From Chitinophaga pinensis (GTDB lineage Bacteria > Bacteroidota > Bacteroidia > Chitinophagales > Chitinophagaceae), in contig CAMBEI010000013.1 in the NCBI GenBank assembly GCA_945865645.1, positions 1 to 54,130 on the forward strand: a stretch of DNA of 54,130 nucleotides, given 5' to 3'. The notes below the pieces were generated by a model. The model saw only the letters and a program-made list of their open reading frames with translations, did not search any database and was not told the DNA's origin. The first letter of the stretch is position 1, and each line of letters starts with the position of its first letter. Below, piece by piece: positions 24,833 to 32,151 of the stretch. Both the position numbers and the translations under genes were made by a program.

Positions 24833-26959
24833 CTAAAAAAACTTACTTCTATTATCTTTTATTGTTGCTTTTTTACGCAAGCCCTCAAACCAATTTGTTG
24901 CTGCCCGGTTGCGCAATGCGGCTGTTTGTTGTGTTTTTAACTGCCCTTTGTCTTCGTTTGGGTTGGCTGTTTTTTTGGCAATGCCGATTACCTTAATTAT
25001 ATAAACCCCCGTTTTGCCTGAAATGGGTGCCGAGACTTTGTTTAAGTTTTCTTTATTAAAAATTGCACCAATTAATTTGGGCTCGTTTCCTATTGAGTTT
25101 ATTATTTGCGATTTAAATGTTATTGATGAGTCTTGGCCGACGCTTAAAATTTCTTTAGTATATTTTTTTGATGAGCTTTCTAATGTAGCAGAGGTGCCTA
25201 GTGCGGCAATTATTTCTTCTGATTTTTTTTCTTCTCTTATTGCGTTTTCTGCCAACGGTCTTGCTGTTTCAATATCTTGAATTCCCTCTTTTAGTATTTT
25301 ATCAACAATAGCCACCACAAACTGATCCCCTACTGGCATCGGGTCGCTTATGTCGTCCTTTTGGGCTTCAAACAACCAGCGCACAAGTTGCCTTGCGTCT
25401 TGCATTTGTCCTACTTGTGCATCATTTTCTTTAATTAATGTGGGTACGGTTATTTTTGAAATTCCTTTTGCTTGTAAATATGCCTCTAGCTTTTTAGGGT
25501 CTTTTTCGGCAGATAGTTTTATTGCTTCGTTACTGGCAAGGTTTATTGTTTCTTCGCTAGCAAAAATTTCTTTTGCCATAAAGCCAACTTTATAAGCTGG
25601 GCTTGATCCTTTTTGGCTCATCACCTCAATAATGTGATACCCAAACTGTGTTTTAACTACCCCCCTTGACCCAGCGGGTTTTTCGAAACAAAATTTATTA
25701 AACTCAGGCACCATTGTTCCATAACTAAACGTTCCAAGGTCGCCGCCCTTTTCTTTACTTCCATCCGATGAATATTGCAGGGCCATAAGCGCAAAGTTTG
25801 CGCCACTGTTTATAGCAAAGTAAATACTGTCGGCGCGTTTTTTAGCTACGCTATCTGCTAATAGCTGTTCGCCCGTTTGCGCGTTAACGGTTGCAATTAA
25901 TATATGTTTTGCGTTGGCGCTATCTGGCACCATTTTGCTGCCAAGCATTCTAGCTATTACATAATTTTTATTATCTACATATGGCCCATAAACCAATCCT
26001 ATAGGTAATTTTATTATTGAATCTATATAAGGGCTCTGTAGTTTTGATTTTGGAATATAGTTTGTATCAAAATCAATAGAACTTGTGTTTCTAGCTAAAA
26101 ATGTTTTTACGTTTGTTTCGCCTAAAAACTCGTTTTTTAAACCCTCAACAACGCCTTTTGTTCTTGCGCTGTCGGCAGGACTAGCTAGTTGGCTAAAACC
26201 AATGTACGACATCATACGGCCCGCCTCTTGTTTAAAAAGGTCTTTGTTTTTTTTTATATATGTTTCTAAATCGGCATTAGTTACTTTAATTGCGCTGTCG
26301 TTAATGGTTTGGTAAGGAATTTGTACATAAGAAATTGTGGCAAAGAAATTGTTTTCTTTTGCATCTTTTTCTTCCATCCAGGTTGGGTAATATGCGCTTG
26401 CGTTTAATAAAGCAAAATATTTTGTTGATGTGCTGGTGAGTTTTTGTGGTTCAATTATTTGTGAGTTAACCATATCCCACTGCTCACCTTTCATTTTTTT
26501 TATATTGGTTAGCGCCTCTGACACTTTGGCCATATCTAGCTTTCCTGTTTCGGGATTAAGTATAGACTTGTCCTGCATTAGTGGGTTTGAGGGGTCGTCG
26601 CTTTTTAAAATATTGTCCAGTTCTTTTGAAGTAAATTCTATTCCAAGCTTTGCGGCTTCTGCATAAAACACCCTTTCAGCAACAATTTGGTTCCAAATCT
26701 GCTCGCGTATTTGTGCAGACCTTGTGCCGCTTGGTCTTTGTCCAGACTGTCGCTCTTCTTGGGTTTCTAAAATCAAAACCTTTTTACTAAACTCGCTCTG
26801 TTCAATATTTACGTCATTTATCTTCCCGATGCTTTCTGAGGTCGATCTGCCCCCTTTGTCTTGCTTTGCGTCCATTAAAATAAACGCTATTAAAGCAAGC
26901 GAAATTGCCGCAATTGTAATTGGGGCCCCTTTTTCACGTATGTTTTGAATAATTTGCAT
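24833..26959 (-). CDS. Membrane-anchored peptidyl-prolyl isomerase/chaperone (PpiD/SurA type)
   Basis: The 708-residue protein has a short cytoplasmic start, one membrane helix (about residues 13-32, PITIAAISLALIAFILMDA), and a long periplasmic part. A SurA-like N-terminal helical region spans about 35-200. A parvulin domain follows near 340-455 (AKHILIA, YSSDGSKEKGGDLGTF, GTMVPEFNKF, VKTQFGYHIIEV), then an extended C-terminal domain. This is the PpiD layout that helps fold exported and outer-membrane proteins. Unlike most minus-strand genes here, the coding strand is not G-rich over C, by my line counts. Its -7 box TATTTTTG lies 27 bases upstream. Confidence 0.9.
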   Translation of the reverse strand: MQIIQNIREKGAPITIAAISLALIAFILMDAKQDKGGRSTSESIGKINDVNIEQSEFSKKVLILETQEERQSGQRPSGTRSAQIREQIWNQIVAERVFYAEAAKLGIEFTSKELDNILKSDDPSNPLMQDKSILNPETGKLDMAKVSEALTNIKKMKGEQWDMVNSQIIEPQKLTSTSTKYFALLNASAYYPTWMEEKDAKENNFFATISYVQIPYQTINDSAIKVTNADLETYIKKNKDLFKQEAGRMMSYIGFSQLASPADSARTKGVVEGLKNEFLGETNVKTFLARNTSSIDFDTNYIPKSKLQSPYIDSIIKLPIGLVYGPYVDNKNYVIARMLGSKMVPDSANAKHILIATVNAQTGEQLLADSVAKKRADSIYFAINSGANFALMALQYSSDGSKEKGGDLGTFSYGTMVPEFNKFCFEKPAGSRGVVKTQFGYHIIEVMSQKGSSPAYKVGFMAKEIFASEETINLASNEAIKLSAEKDPKKLEAYLQAKGISKITVPTLIKENDAQVGQMQDARQLVRWLFEAQKDDISDPMPVGDQFVVAIVDKILKEGIQDIETARPLAENAIREEKKSEEIIAALGTSATLESSSKKYTKEILSVGQDSSITFKSQIINSIGNEPKLIGAIFNKENLNKVSAPISGKTGVYIIKVIGIAKKTANPNEDKGQLKTQQTAALRNRAATNWFEGLRKKATIKDNRSKFF

Positions 26960-26986
26960 ATTTTTTTAATATTAAATTTTGGAGGG

Positions 26987-26994
26987 CAAAAATA
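26987..26994 (-). promoter_or_regulatory. -7 promoter element for PpiD-like gene
   Basis: The minus strand reads TATTTTTGC, 27 bases before the ATG at 26959. No ideal -33 TTG is present. Confidence 0.4.
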
Positions 26995-27141
26995 AGATAA
27001 AATTATATATAAATTAAGTTTTTAAAGCTGTCGGTTGATTATTAATTATAACGTATTTAATATGTTGACTGGGGTGTTTGGGTTATCCTTTTTTTGGTTT
27101 TAAACACCCTGTTGTTAATATCCGTAATTAACGGTTAATAA

Positions 27142-27160
27142 GCCTGTTTTTTTATATTTT
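27142..27160 (+). repeat. 19-bp direct repeat, copy 1
   Basis: GCCTG, seven T, then ATATTTT. An identical copy lies at 27403-27421, 261 bases away, both within the AT-rich island. Confidence 0.7.
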
Positions 27161-27240
27161 ATTTAATGAATAAAATGGGTATAATTTTATCATACATATA
27201 TATCTTGGTCAACCGGTGTTATTAAACCATAGTTTATACC

Positions 27241-27269
27241 GAGCTTATTAACAAGCTCTCTTTTTTTTT
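27241..27269 (+). terminator. Hairpin plus T-run without an upstream gene
   Basis: GAGCTT (27241-27246) pairs with AAGCTC (27253-27258) and is followed by TC and nine T. It reads as a plus-strand terminator, yet no plus-strand gene lies upstream since the broken nucleosidase at 24.7 kb. It may end an unannotated small RNA. Confidence 0.45.
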
Positions 27270-27402
27270 ATCAGTTTTGTTATTAACACTTATTTAAAAG
27301 TATTATTATTATTCATCTTTATTTAAAGTGTGTTATTATTATAATAAGTGTTGTTAATTAAATGTGTAATAGTGTTAATAATATTAATTTTTTATATTTT
27401 AT

Positions 27403-27421
27403 GCCTGTTTTTTTATATTTT
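27403..27421 (+). repeat. 19-bp direct repeat, copy 2
   Basis: Identical to 27142-27160. Confidence 0.7.
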
Positions 27422-27679
27422 TTACACATATTAACATCCCTAGTAGTAATAAATGATTATATAAATAAATAATATTAATATATACTATTGTAGATATTAA
27501 CAATGAAAAAATATAAAATATAAAGCATCAAAAAAAAATATAATAATTATCAAAATACTATTAATTGTATATTAAATATAAACCTTTAGCTTTATATTGA
27601 TTTTTAACAGATAATAAATAATATAGACATAATTTATTTTACTACATTAAAAATTAAACATTTAATTTAAAATAAAAAC

Positions 27680-28198
27680 CTGCTTAATAATAAAAAAAAT
27701 ATTTTAACTATTTCTTTAATATTTACTATTTTAATATTATTTTTTTTTATTGGTTGCTTAAATAAAATAAAAAAAAAATTAGATAATACGTATTATATAT
27801 AATTAATTAATTTTACAAAAGACAGTTTAAAACAATCTGTGTTAGAAAATATTTTAGGTAAGGTTGCTTATTATAAAGATTCTAAATTGATAATATTATC
27901 CTTAAATTATCTTACGGAAGATCATTTAGACATGCATTATTTTAGAAGTGTAGAAGAAATAAAAAAAGAAACAATACAAAATACAAAAAAAATAAGAATT
28001 GAATTTGGCGGCGCCTATACACCAGATAGTATAACTTATTCGCTACAAAAATTTATTTACAAAAATAAAAATTGGAAAAAAACATCAGACATGGGTTTTA
28101 TTAAAGGAACCACCACCTATGTAAGGGCTAAACAATTTGCAATAAAGGAATTTACAAAACAAATTATTAATAATATAGTTTTATATTCATACAATTAA
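27680..28198 (+). pseudogene. Nonsense-interrupted small lipoprotein gene
   Basis: One frame reads NNKKNILTISLIFT, then a hydrophobic run ending in FFFIGC, a lipoprotein signal and lipobox, followed by LNKIKKKLDNTYYI. A TAA stop occurs at 27800, and the same frame stays open to 28198 (FTKDSLKQSVLENILGKV... ending VLYSYN). The downstream part alone could begin at a GTG (27839) and give 119 residues, but without an export signal. No ATG, GTG or TTG precedes the lipobox in a good place; CTG at 27680 is the nearest. I read this as a decayed lipoprotein gene of about 170 codons. I do not recognise the family. Confidence 0.5.
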
Positions 28199-28208
28199 AA
28201 AAGGATAT

Positions 28209-29258
28209 TTATTTATCTAAAAAGGCATTAATTCTTAACATTGCATTTCTTCTTATATTAACATAAAAAAGATTTATATCACCAATATGATAATTTTTTT
28301 TAAAATAAAATATTTTCCAAGGAATATTGGGCTTACTGCTCCATAATATATTATTATAAATTTCTGTGTTTACCGCATTAGGAACAATTTTATTAAAGTT
28401 TTTTAAAACAGCACCCATATTTAAATTAGCAGAAAATAATCCAGCCCCATTTGTCCACGTTAACGGGTTAATTACAATAGCCTTAACCTGTTCAGAAGCA
28501 ATTAGTTTTGACTGAGGAGTGCCATTTTTAAACGTACGCCAACTAACAAAACACCCTGTAGCTAAAGAGTCTTTACACGGCTTAATATTACTAAAATAAT
28601 TTTCTGGTATTGGCATACCAATAATATAAGCGCAAACTAATTGTTTTTGTAAGGCTTTGTTTTCAAAAAATTCTTTTAATAATCTTGCGGCGTGTTTTGT
28701 ACCCTGGCTGTGCGAGGCAATAATAATTGGTTGTTTGTTGTTATAATTTTTTAAATAATAAAGAAACGCGACCTTAATGTCTGCATAAGCAGCCTCAAAC
28801 GCCATTTCCGCTTCTTTATTCTTAATAAAAAACGCTTTTATATGCGCCTGTCTATACCTTGGTGCAAAAACCCTACAACACTCATTAAAAACACTCGCTT
28901 GATATAATATAGCAGAGTTGTCTGTTTTTTTATTTAATTCTAAGTTATCAATATCGGCATTCCAGTAATTTTCTTTTTTATTAATAAGAGTTGTTGGGTG
29001 TATAAAAAAAACATCAGCCAAAGAATCCTGCTTAAGGGTGTTTAATAAGGGTTTTGGCACACTATCACTTGCATCTTTTTTCCAGGGATGTGCGGCCCAA
29101 TAATGTAAATTTGAATAGTCTACAATTTTAGAGTCCGCTATAAATTTATTATTATATTTATTAGAATAGGTATATTTAGAACAAGATATAAATGTCGACA
29201 CAAATAAAAAAAGCATAAAAAAAATAAAAAAAGCGCTCCCAATGTTTGTTCTTTTCAT
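28209..29258 (-). CDS. DUF3089 lipoprotein (alpha/beta-hydrolase-like)
   Basis: The 349-residue protein has a lipoprotein signal peptide (lipobox STFISC near residue 26). The DUF3089 signature follows: DVFFIHPTTL, YQASVFNECCRVFAPRYRQA, and the nucleophile-like ASHSQGTKHAARLL near 185. The family is predicted to be alpha/beta-hydrolase-related, with Ser in the SHSQG elbow as candidate nucleophile. The substrate is unknown. It probably faces the periplasm or surface. It is divergent from chrA, with 89 bases between the start codons. Confidence 0.85.
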   Translation of the reverse strand: MKRTNIGSAFFIFFMLFLFVSTFISCSKYTYSNKYNNKFIADSKIVDYSNLHYWAAHPWKKDASDSVPKPLLNTLKQDSLADVFFIHPTTLINKKENYWNADIDNLELNKKTDNSAILYQASVFNECCRVFAPRYRQAHIKAFFIKNKEAEMAFEAAYADIKVAFLYYLKNYNNKQPIIIASHSQGTKHAARLLKEFFENKALQKQLVCAYIIGMPIPENYFSNIKPCKDSLATGCFVSWRTFKNGTPQSKLIASEQVKAIVINPLTWTNGAGLFSANLNMGAVLKNFNKIVPNAVNTEIYNNILWSSKPNIPWKIFYFKKNYHIGDINLFYVNIRRNAMLRINAFLDK

Positions 29259-29276
29259 GATAAATTAATTTTAGTA

Positions 29277-29307
29277 TTGCTACAAAGCTAATAAAAATAT
29301 AGATTTT
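29277..29307 (+). promoter_or_regulatory. Possible chrA promoter
   Basis: TTG (29277-29279), 20 bases, then TAGATTTT (29300-29307), a one-base variant of TAnnTTTG. The ATG is 41 bases on. Confidence 0.35.
29283..29290 (-). promoter_or_regulatory. -7 element for DUF3089 gene
   Basis: The minus strand reads TAGCTTTG 24 bases before the ATG at 29258. It overlaps the opposing chrA promoter candidate, so the two genes may compete for polymerase. Confidence 0.4.
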
Positions 29308-29347
29308 AAATTATCGCAATTAATGTTATTGTGCGTAAATTGTATTA

Positions 29348-30601
29348 ATGAGTAAACTATTACGACACATTCCTTTTTTAAAGGCGGTTTTCTTGCACAG
29401 CATTTCTGCTTTTGGTGGACCACAGGGGCATGTGGGAATGGTTTTAAAAACTTTTGTTGAAAAACGAAAAGACCTTAGCGAAGCGGAGTTAATGGATTAT
29501 ATTTCATTTTGCCAGCTTTTGCCAGGCGCTTCTTCAACCCAAACCCTAACACTTATTGGCTTTAAGCGCGGCGGCCTTAAGTTGGCTGTTATAACTTTAA
29601 TTATTTGGATTTTGCCCGCATGCTCGCTAATGGGCGCGCTATCATTTATTGTAGCAGATTTAGATAATCAAAAAATAAACGAAGGGTTGTTTAGATTTAT
29701 ACAGCCCATGGCAATTGGTTTTTTAGCATACGCGTCATTTAAGGCTTATCAAATAAGTATAAAAAATACTATTACTTGGTTTATACTATTACTTGGCTTC
29801 TTTTGTACCTTTTTTCTTTTTAAGGTAGCCTGGATTATTCCTATTTTAATTATTTTTGGTGGTGCCGCGACTAACTTTAGTAACAAGCGAATTGCCGAAA
29901 AGGAAGTGATAAGGCCAAAACAAATTGGGTGGACTAATATTTGGCTATTTATTTTAATTTTTGCAATAGCAGGTTTTTTAAGCGAAACAGCCAGAAAGCA
30001 AAACTGGGAACATAAGAAATCCTATAATTTATTTGAAAATTTTTATCGTTTTGGATCTTTTGTATTTGGCGGCGGCGATGTATTAATTCCTTTGATATTA
30101 GACCAATATGTAGCAAGGCCCACATCAGAAAGGGTATTAAAAAACAACCCCAATTTAATAAAAGTAAAAAGAGAAGAGCTATTAACCGGTGCAGGAATAG
30201 TGAGAGCTATACCGGGCCCCGTATTTTCCATTGCTTCTTTTGTTGGAGGCATAGCCCTAAAAAAAGAGGGCCCTTATTTACAGCTACTGGGGTGTATAAT
30301 TGGTTCTGTTGCTATATTTTTACCAAGCGCCTTGTTGGTCCTTTTCTTTTTTCCGGTGTGGCAAAACCTAAAAAAATTTGTGGTTGTACTACGCGCGCTA
30401 GAGGGTATCAATGCGGTTATTGTAGGTATAATGTTTGCCGCCACTCTTTATTTATTAAAAGACGTTTCTATTACCGCATTGAACACAATTAGCCTTTTTA
30501 ATATTTTGGCAATTACAGTAACTTTTATTTTACTAAATTTTTCTAAAACACCACCGCCAATTATTGTTTTATTGTGTTTATTATTTGGATTTTTATTTTA
30601 A
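29348..30601 (+). CDS. chrA: Chromate transporter, two-domain CHR family
   Basis: The 417-residue inner-membrane protein has two CHR domains. The first carries [12 protein letters not shown] and [15 protein letters not shown] (about residues 22-65). The second carries [12 protein letters not shown] and [21 protein letters not shown] (about 240-305). About ten hydrophobic helices are visible. The long-chain form exports chromate by proton antiport in characterised members. In genomes without chromate exposure the physiological substrate is uncertain. It meets nadD end to end with no gap (30601/30602), a convergent arrangement. Confidence 0.92.
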   Translation: MSKLLRHIPFLKAVFLHSISAFGGPQGHVGMVLKTFVEKRKDLSEAELMDYISFCQLLPGASSTQTLTLIGFKRGGLKLAVITLIIWILPACSLMGALSFIVADLDNQKINEGLFRFIQPMAIGFLAYASFKAYQISIKNTITWFILLLGFFCTFFLFKVAWIIPILIIFGGAATNFSNKRIAEKEVIRPKQIGWTNIWLFILIFAIAGFLSETARKQNWEHKKSYNLFENFYRFGSFVFGGGDVLIPLILDQYVARPTSERVLKNNPNLIKVKREELLTGAGIVRAIPGPVFSIASFVGGIALKKEGPYLQLLGCIIGSVAIFLPSALLVLFFFPVWQNLKKFVVVLRALEGINAVIVGIMFAATLYLLKDVSITALNTISLFNILAITVTFILLNFSKTPPPIIVLLCLLFGFLF

Positions 30602-31174
30602 TTAACTGCGGTAATAACCCCCGATTTCAATTTCCTCTTTAACTATATCTGGTACTAAAAATCGAATTGATTTTTTATTTTTTATCAACTCACGTATATA
30701 TGTAGACGAAATTTCTAAAAGAGGGGCATTTAACATTTGTATATTTGCCCCATAGTTATCTGTTATATCAAACCCCGGCCTTTTATAAACAAACAAAGCA
30801 TAGTTATTAATTACTACCTCAAAATTTTTCCATTTATTTATATTTTTAAATCCGTCGCTTCCCATTAAAATAGAGAACTCATGCTCGGGATATTTTTCTT
30901 TTAAATAAATTAAACTATCAATGGTGTAGGACGGTTTTGGTAAACCAAATTCAACACTACTTGCCCGTAAATTATTTTCACCATTTATGGCAGACTTTAC
31001 CAAGTGCAGGCGGTGGTATTCGTTTAGCAAGCTTTGTGATTGTTTAAAGGGGCTTTGTGGTGACACCACAAACCAAACCTGATTTAGGAAAGTTTCGTTT
31101 ACTGCGTGATTAGCAATTACTAAATGTCCTATATGAACAGGGTTAAATGAGCCAAAATAAAGTCCAATTTTCAT
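30602..31174 (-). CDS. nadD: Nicotinate-nucleotide adenylyltransferase
   Basis: The 190-residue protein has the nucleotidyltransferase motif GSFNPVHIGH (HxGH at residues 14-17) and the C-terminal SSTYIREL (the ISSTxIR motif that binds the phosphates). It adenylates nicotinate mononucleotide to deamido-NAD in NAD synthesis, in the cytoplasm. It lies 21 bases downstream of feoA on the same strand, so they probably share the -7 box at 31475-31482. Confidence 0.93.
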   Translation of the reverse strand: MKIGLYFGSFNPVHIGHLVIANHAVNETFLNQVWFVVSPQSPFKQSQSLLNEYHRLHLVKSAINGENNLRASSVEFGLPKPSYTIDSLIYLKEKYPEHEFSILMGSDGFKNINKWKNFEVVINNYALFVYKRPGFDITDNYGANIQMLNAPLLEISSTYIRELIKNKKSIRFLVPDIVKEEIEIGGYYRS

Positions 31175-31195
31175 TAGTGAAATAAATTTTTAAAC

Positions 31196-31441
31196 CTAAT
31201 TAAGTTCAGTAGCAAGAACCTCCTCTACCCATATTAATTCAGCTTCATTAAGTCGTAGGCTTAAATGATATCCCGCAACAGAAATAGATATGGGGTCGCC
31301 AAGCGGAGCCACTTGCTCTACCCTTACTAGCTCTCCGGGTATACAACCCATTTCCATTAACTTTAAAAAAATATCATCTTTTTCAAAAGAAATTATAATT
31401 GCCCCATTGCCGGCCGTTACTTCAGATAACCTTTTCTTCAT
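31196..31441 (-). CDS. feoA: FeoA-domain protein
   Basis: The 81-residue protein is a single SH3-like FeoA domain: LMEMGCIPGELVRVEQVAPLGDPI and VAGYHLSLRLNEAELIWVEE. FeoA normally assists the ferrous-iron permease FeoB. No feoB is adjacent here; the neighbours are nadD and the divergent ybeY. It may work with a distant FeoB or as an independent small regulator. Confidence 0.85.
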   Translation of the reverse strand: MKKRLSEVTAGNGAIIISFEKDDIFLKLMEMGCIPGELVRVEQVAPLGDPISISVAGYHLSLRLNEAELIWVEEVLATELN

Positions 31442-31474
31442 TAACTTTATTTGTGCTTATAATTATTATAACCA

Positions 31475-31482
31475 CAAAGGTA
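31475..31482 (-). promoter_or_regulatory. -7 element for feoA-nadD
   Basis: The minus strand reads TACCTTTG 33 bases before the feoA ATG. The octamer is the same as at mnmG and paaZ. Confidence 0.4.
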
Positions 31483-31501
31483 TCAAATCAAATTTGTTAT
31501 C

Positions 31502-31509
31502 TAATTTTG
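31502..31509 (+). promoter_or_regulatory. -7 element for ybeY
   Basis: TAATTTTG, 18 bases before the preferred ATG at 31528. Its position argues against the longer start that would run back into feoA. Confidence 0.35.
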
Positions 31510-31527
31510 AGGACAAGAAATTATAAT

Positions 31528-31953
31528 ATGCATTTAGTTCAATTTTTTTTTAATAACAGGCGGCCAACCCTAAGAGACAGGACCAAGCTTAAATCATTTA
31601 TAAAGTCTATTTTTTTACAAGAAAAAAAAGAAATTATAAAACTATCATATATATTTTGTTCTGATAAACAATTACTTAATATTAATAAGGTATTTTTAAA
31701 TCATGATTTTTACACAGATGTAATTACTTTTAATCTAAGCCAAACCTTAAAACAAATAGACGGGGAGGTTTATATTAGCGTTGATAGAGTAAAATATAAC
31801 GCAAAGGTTTTTGGAGTTTCATACACAGAAGAGTTACATCGGGTTATGTTTCATGGCGCACTACATTTGTGTGGGTATGGTGATAAAAAAAGGGCAGAAA
31901 TTTTACAAATGCGCCTCAAAGAGGACGAATGTATAAAAATATATTTTAAATAA
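31528..31953 (+). CDS. ybeY: Endoribonuclease YbeY (16S rRNA maturation)
   Basis: From the ATG at 31528 the product has 141 residues, the normal size. The reading frame is open further upstream, but that extension overlaps feoA and has no family resemblance. Landmarks are FYTDVITFNL, GEVYISVDRV and the metal site HRVMFHGALHLCGYGD (H109 and H113). The third classical His is replaced by Asp at about 119 (GYGDK), a change I believe is usual in Bacteroidota. YbeY trims the 3' end of 16S rRNA and serves in ribosome quality control. The two parS sites follow directly after the gene. Confidence 0.9.
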   Translation: MHLVQFFFNNRRPTLRDRTKLKSFIKSIFLQEKKEIIKLSYIFCSDKQLLNINKVFLNHDFYTDVITFNLSQTLKQIDGEVYISVDRVKYNAKVFGVSYTEELHRVMFHGALHLCGYGDKKRAEILQMRLKEDECIKIYFK

Positions 31954-31964
31954 TAAGAAATCAT

Positions 31965-31980
31965 TGTTTCACGTGAAACA
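31965..31980. other. parS centromere site 1 (exact consensus)
   Basis: TGTTTCACGTGAAACA is the 16-bp ParB-binding palindrome, an exact match to the Bacillus-type consensus TGTTNCACGTGAAACA. ParB spreads from such sites to segregate the chromosome, and in most species they cluster near the replication origin. Confidence 0.9.
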
Positions 31981-32008
31981 TAAAATACGCGACGTTAAAT
32001 TTTAAAAA

Positions 32009-32024
32009 CGTTTCACGTGAAACA
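32009..32024. other. parS centromere site 2 (one mismatch)
   Basis: CGTTTCACGTGAAACA differs from consensus only in the first base. It lies 44 bases from site 1, in the ybeY-mnmG gap. Confidence 0.85.
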
Positions 32025-32138
32025 AAGTCGATTAGGTAATTTTTAATTTTATTTAACCCGATATCAAAAATCAATAATCGGCCTCTTTCGGACGGAGCCC
32101 CATTACGGGTATCGTGGCGGCGGTAAAAATCATTTACT

Positions 32139-32146
32139 TACCTTTG
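32139..32146 (+). promoter_or_regulatory. -7 element for mnmG, nearly leaderless
   Basis: TACCTTTG, then five bases to the ATG at 32152. The predicted start of transcription falls at the start codon. Confidence 0.45.
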
Positions 32147-32151
32147 CTTAC

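Larger units (their letters stand above)
26995..27679. other. Very AT-rich non-coding island with repeated 9-mers
   Basis: No credible gene reads through this stretch. It is almost pure A/T, with iterated motifs. TTATTAACA occurs at 27245 and 27280, and in reverse (TGTTAATAA) at 27373. One- or two-base variants occur at 27113, 27133, 27352, 27428 and 27494. The consensus DnaA box TTATCCACA was not found. It could be an origin-type unwinding region, a nucleoid-protein silenced spacer, or simply decayed DNA. Confidence 0.6.

Noticed and set aside
24781..24996. Plus-strand ORF of 71 codons rich in Leu and Cys
   Set aside because: It overlaps the conserved end of the PpiD-like gene on the other strand and a terminator hairpin; no start signal or family match.
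27000..27680. CRISPR array in the repeat-bearing AT-rich island
   Set aside because: The repeats are 9-mers at irregular spacing and a single 19-bp pair; there are no regular spacers or cas genes.
31399..31527. Longer ybeY start adding 43 residues
   Set aside because: It overlaps feoA and gives a non-conserved leader; the ATG at 31528 gives the normal family length and follows a -7 box.
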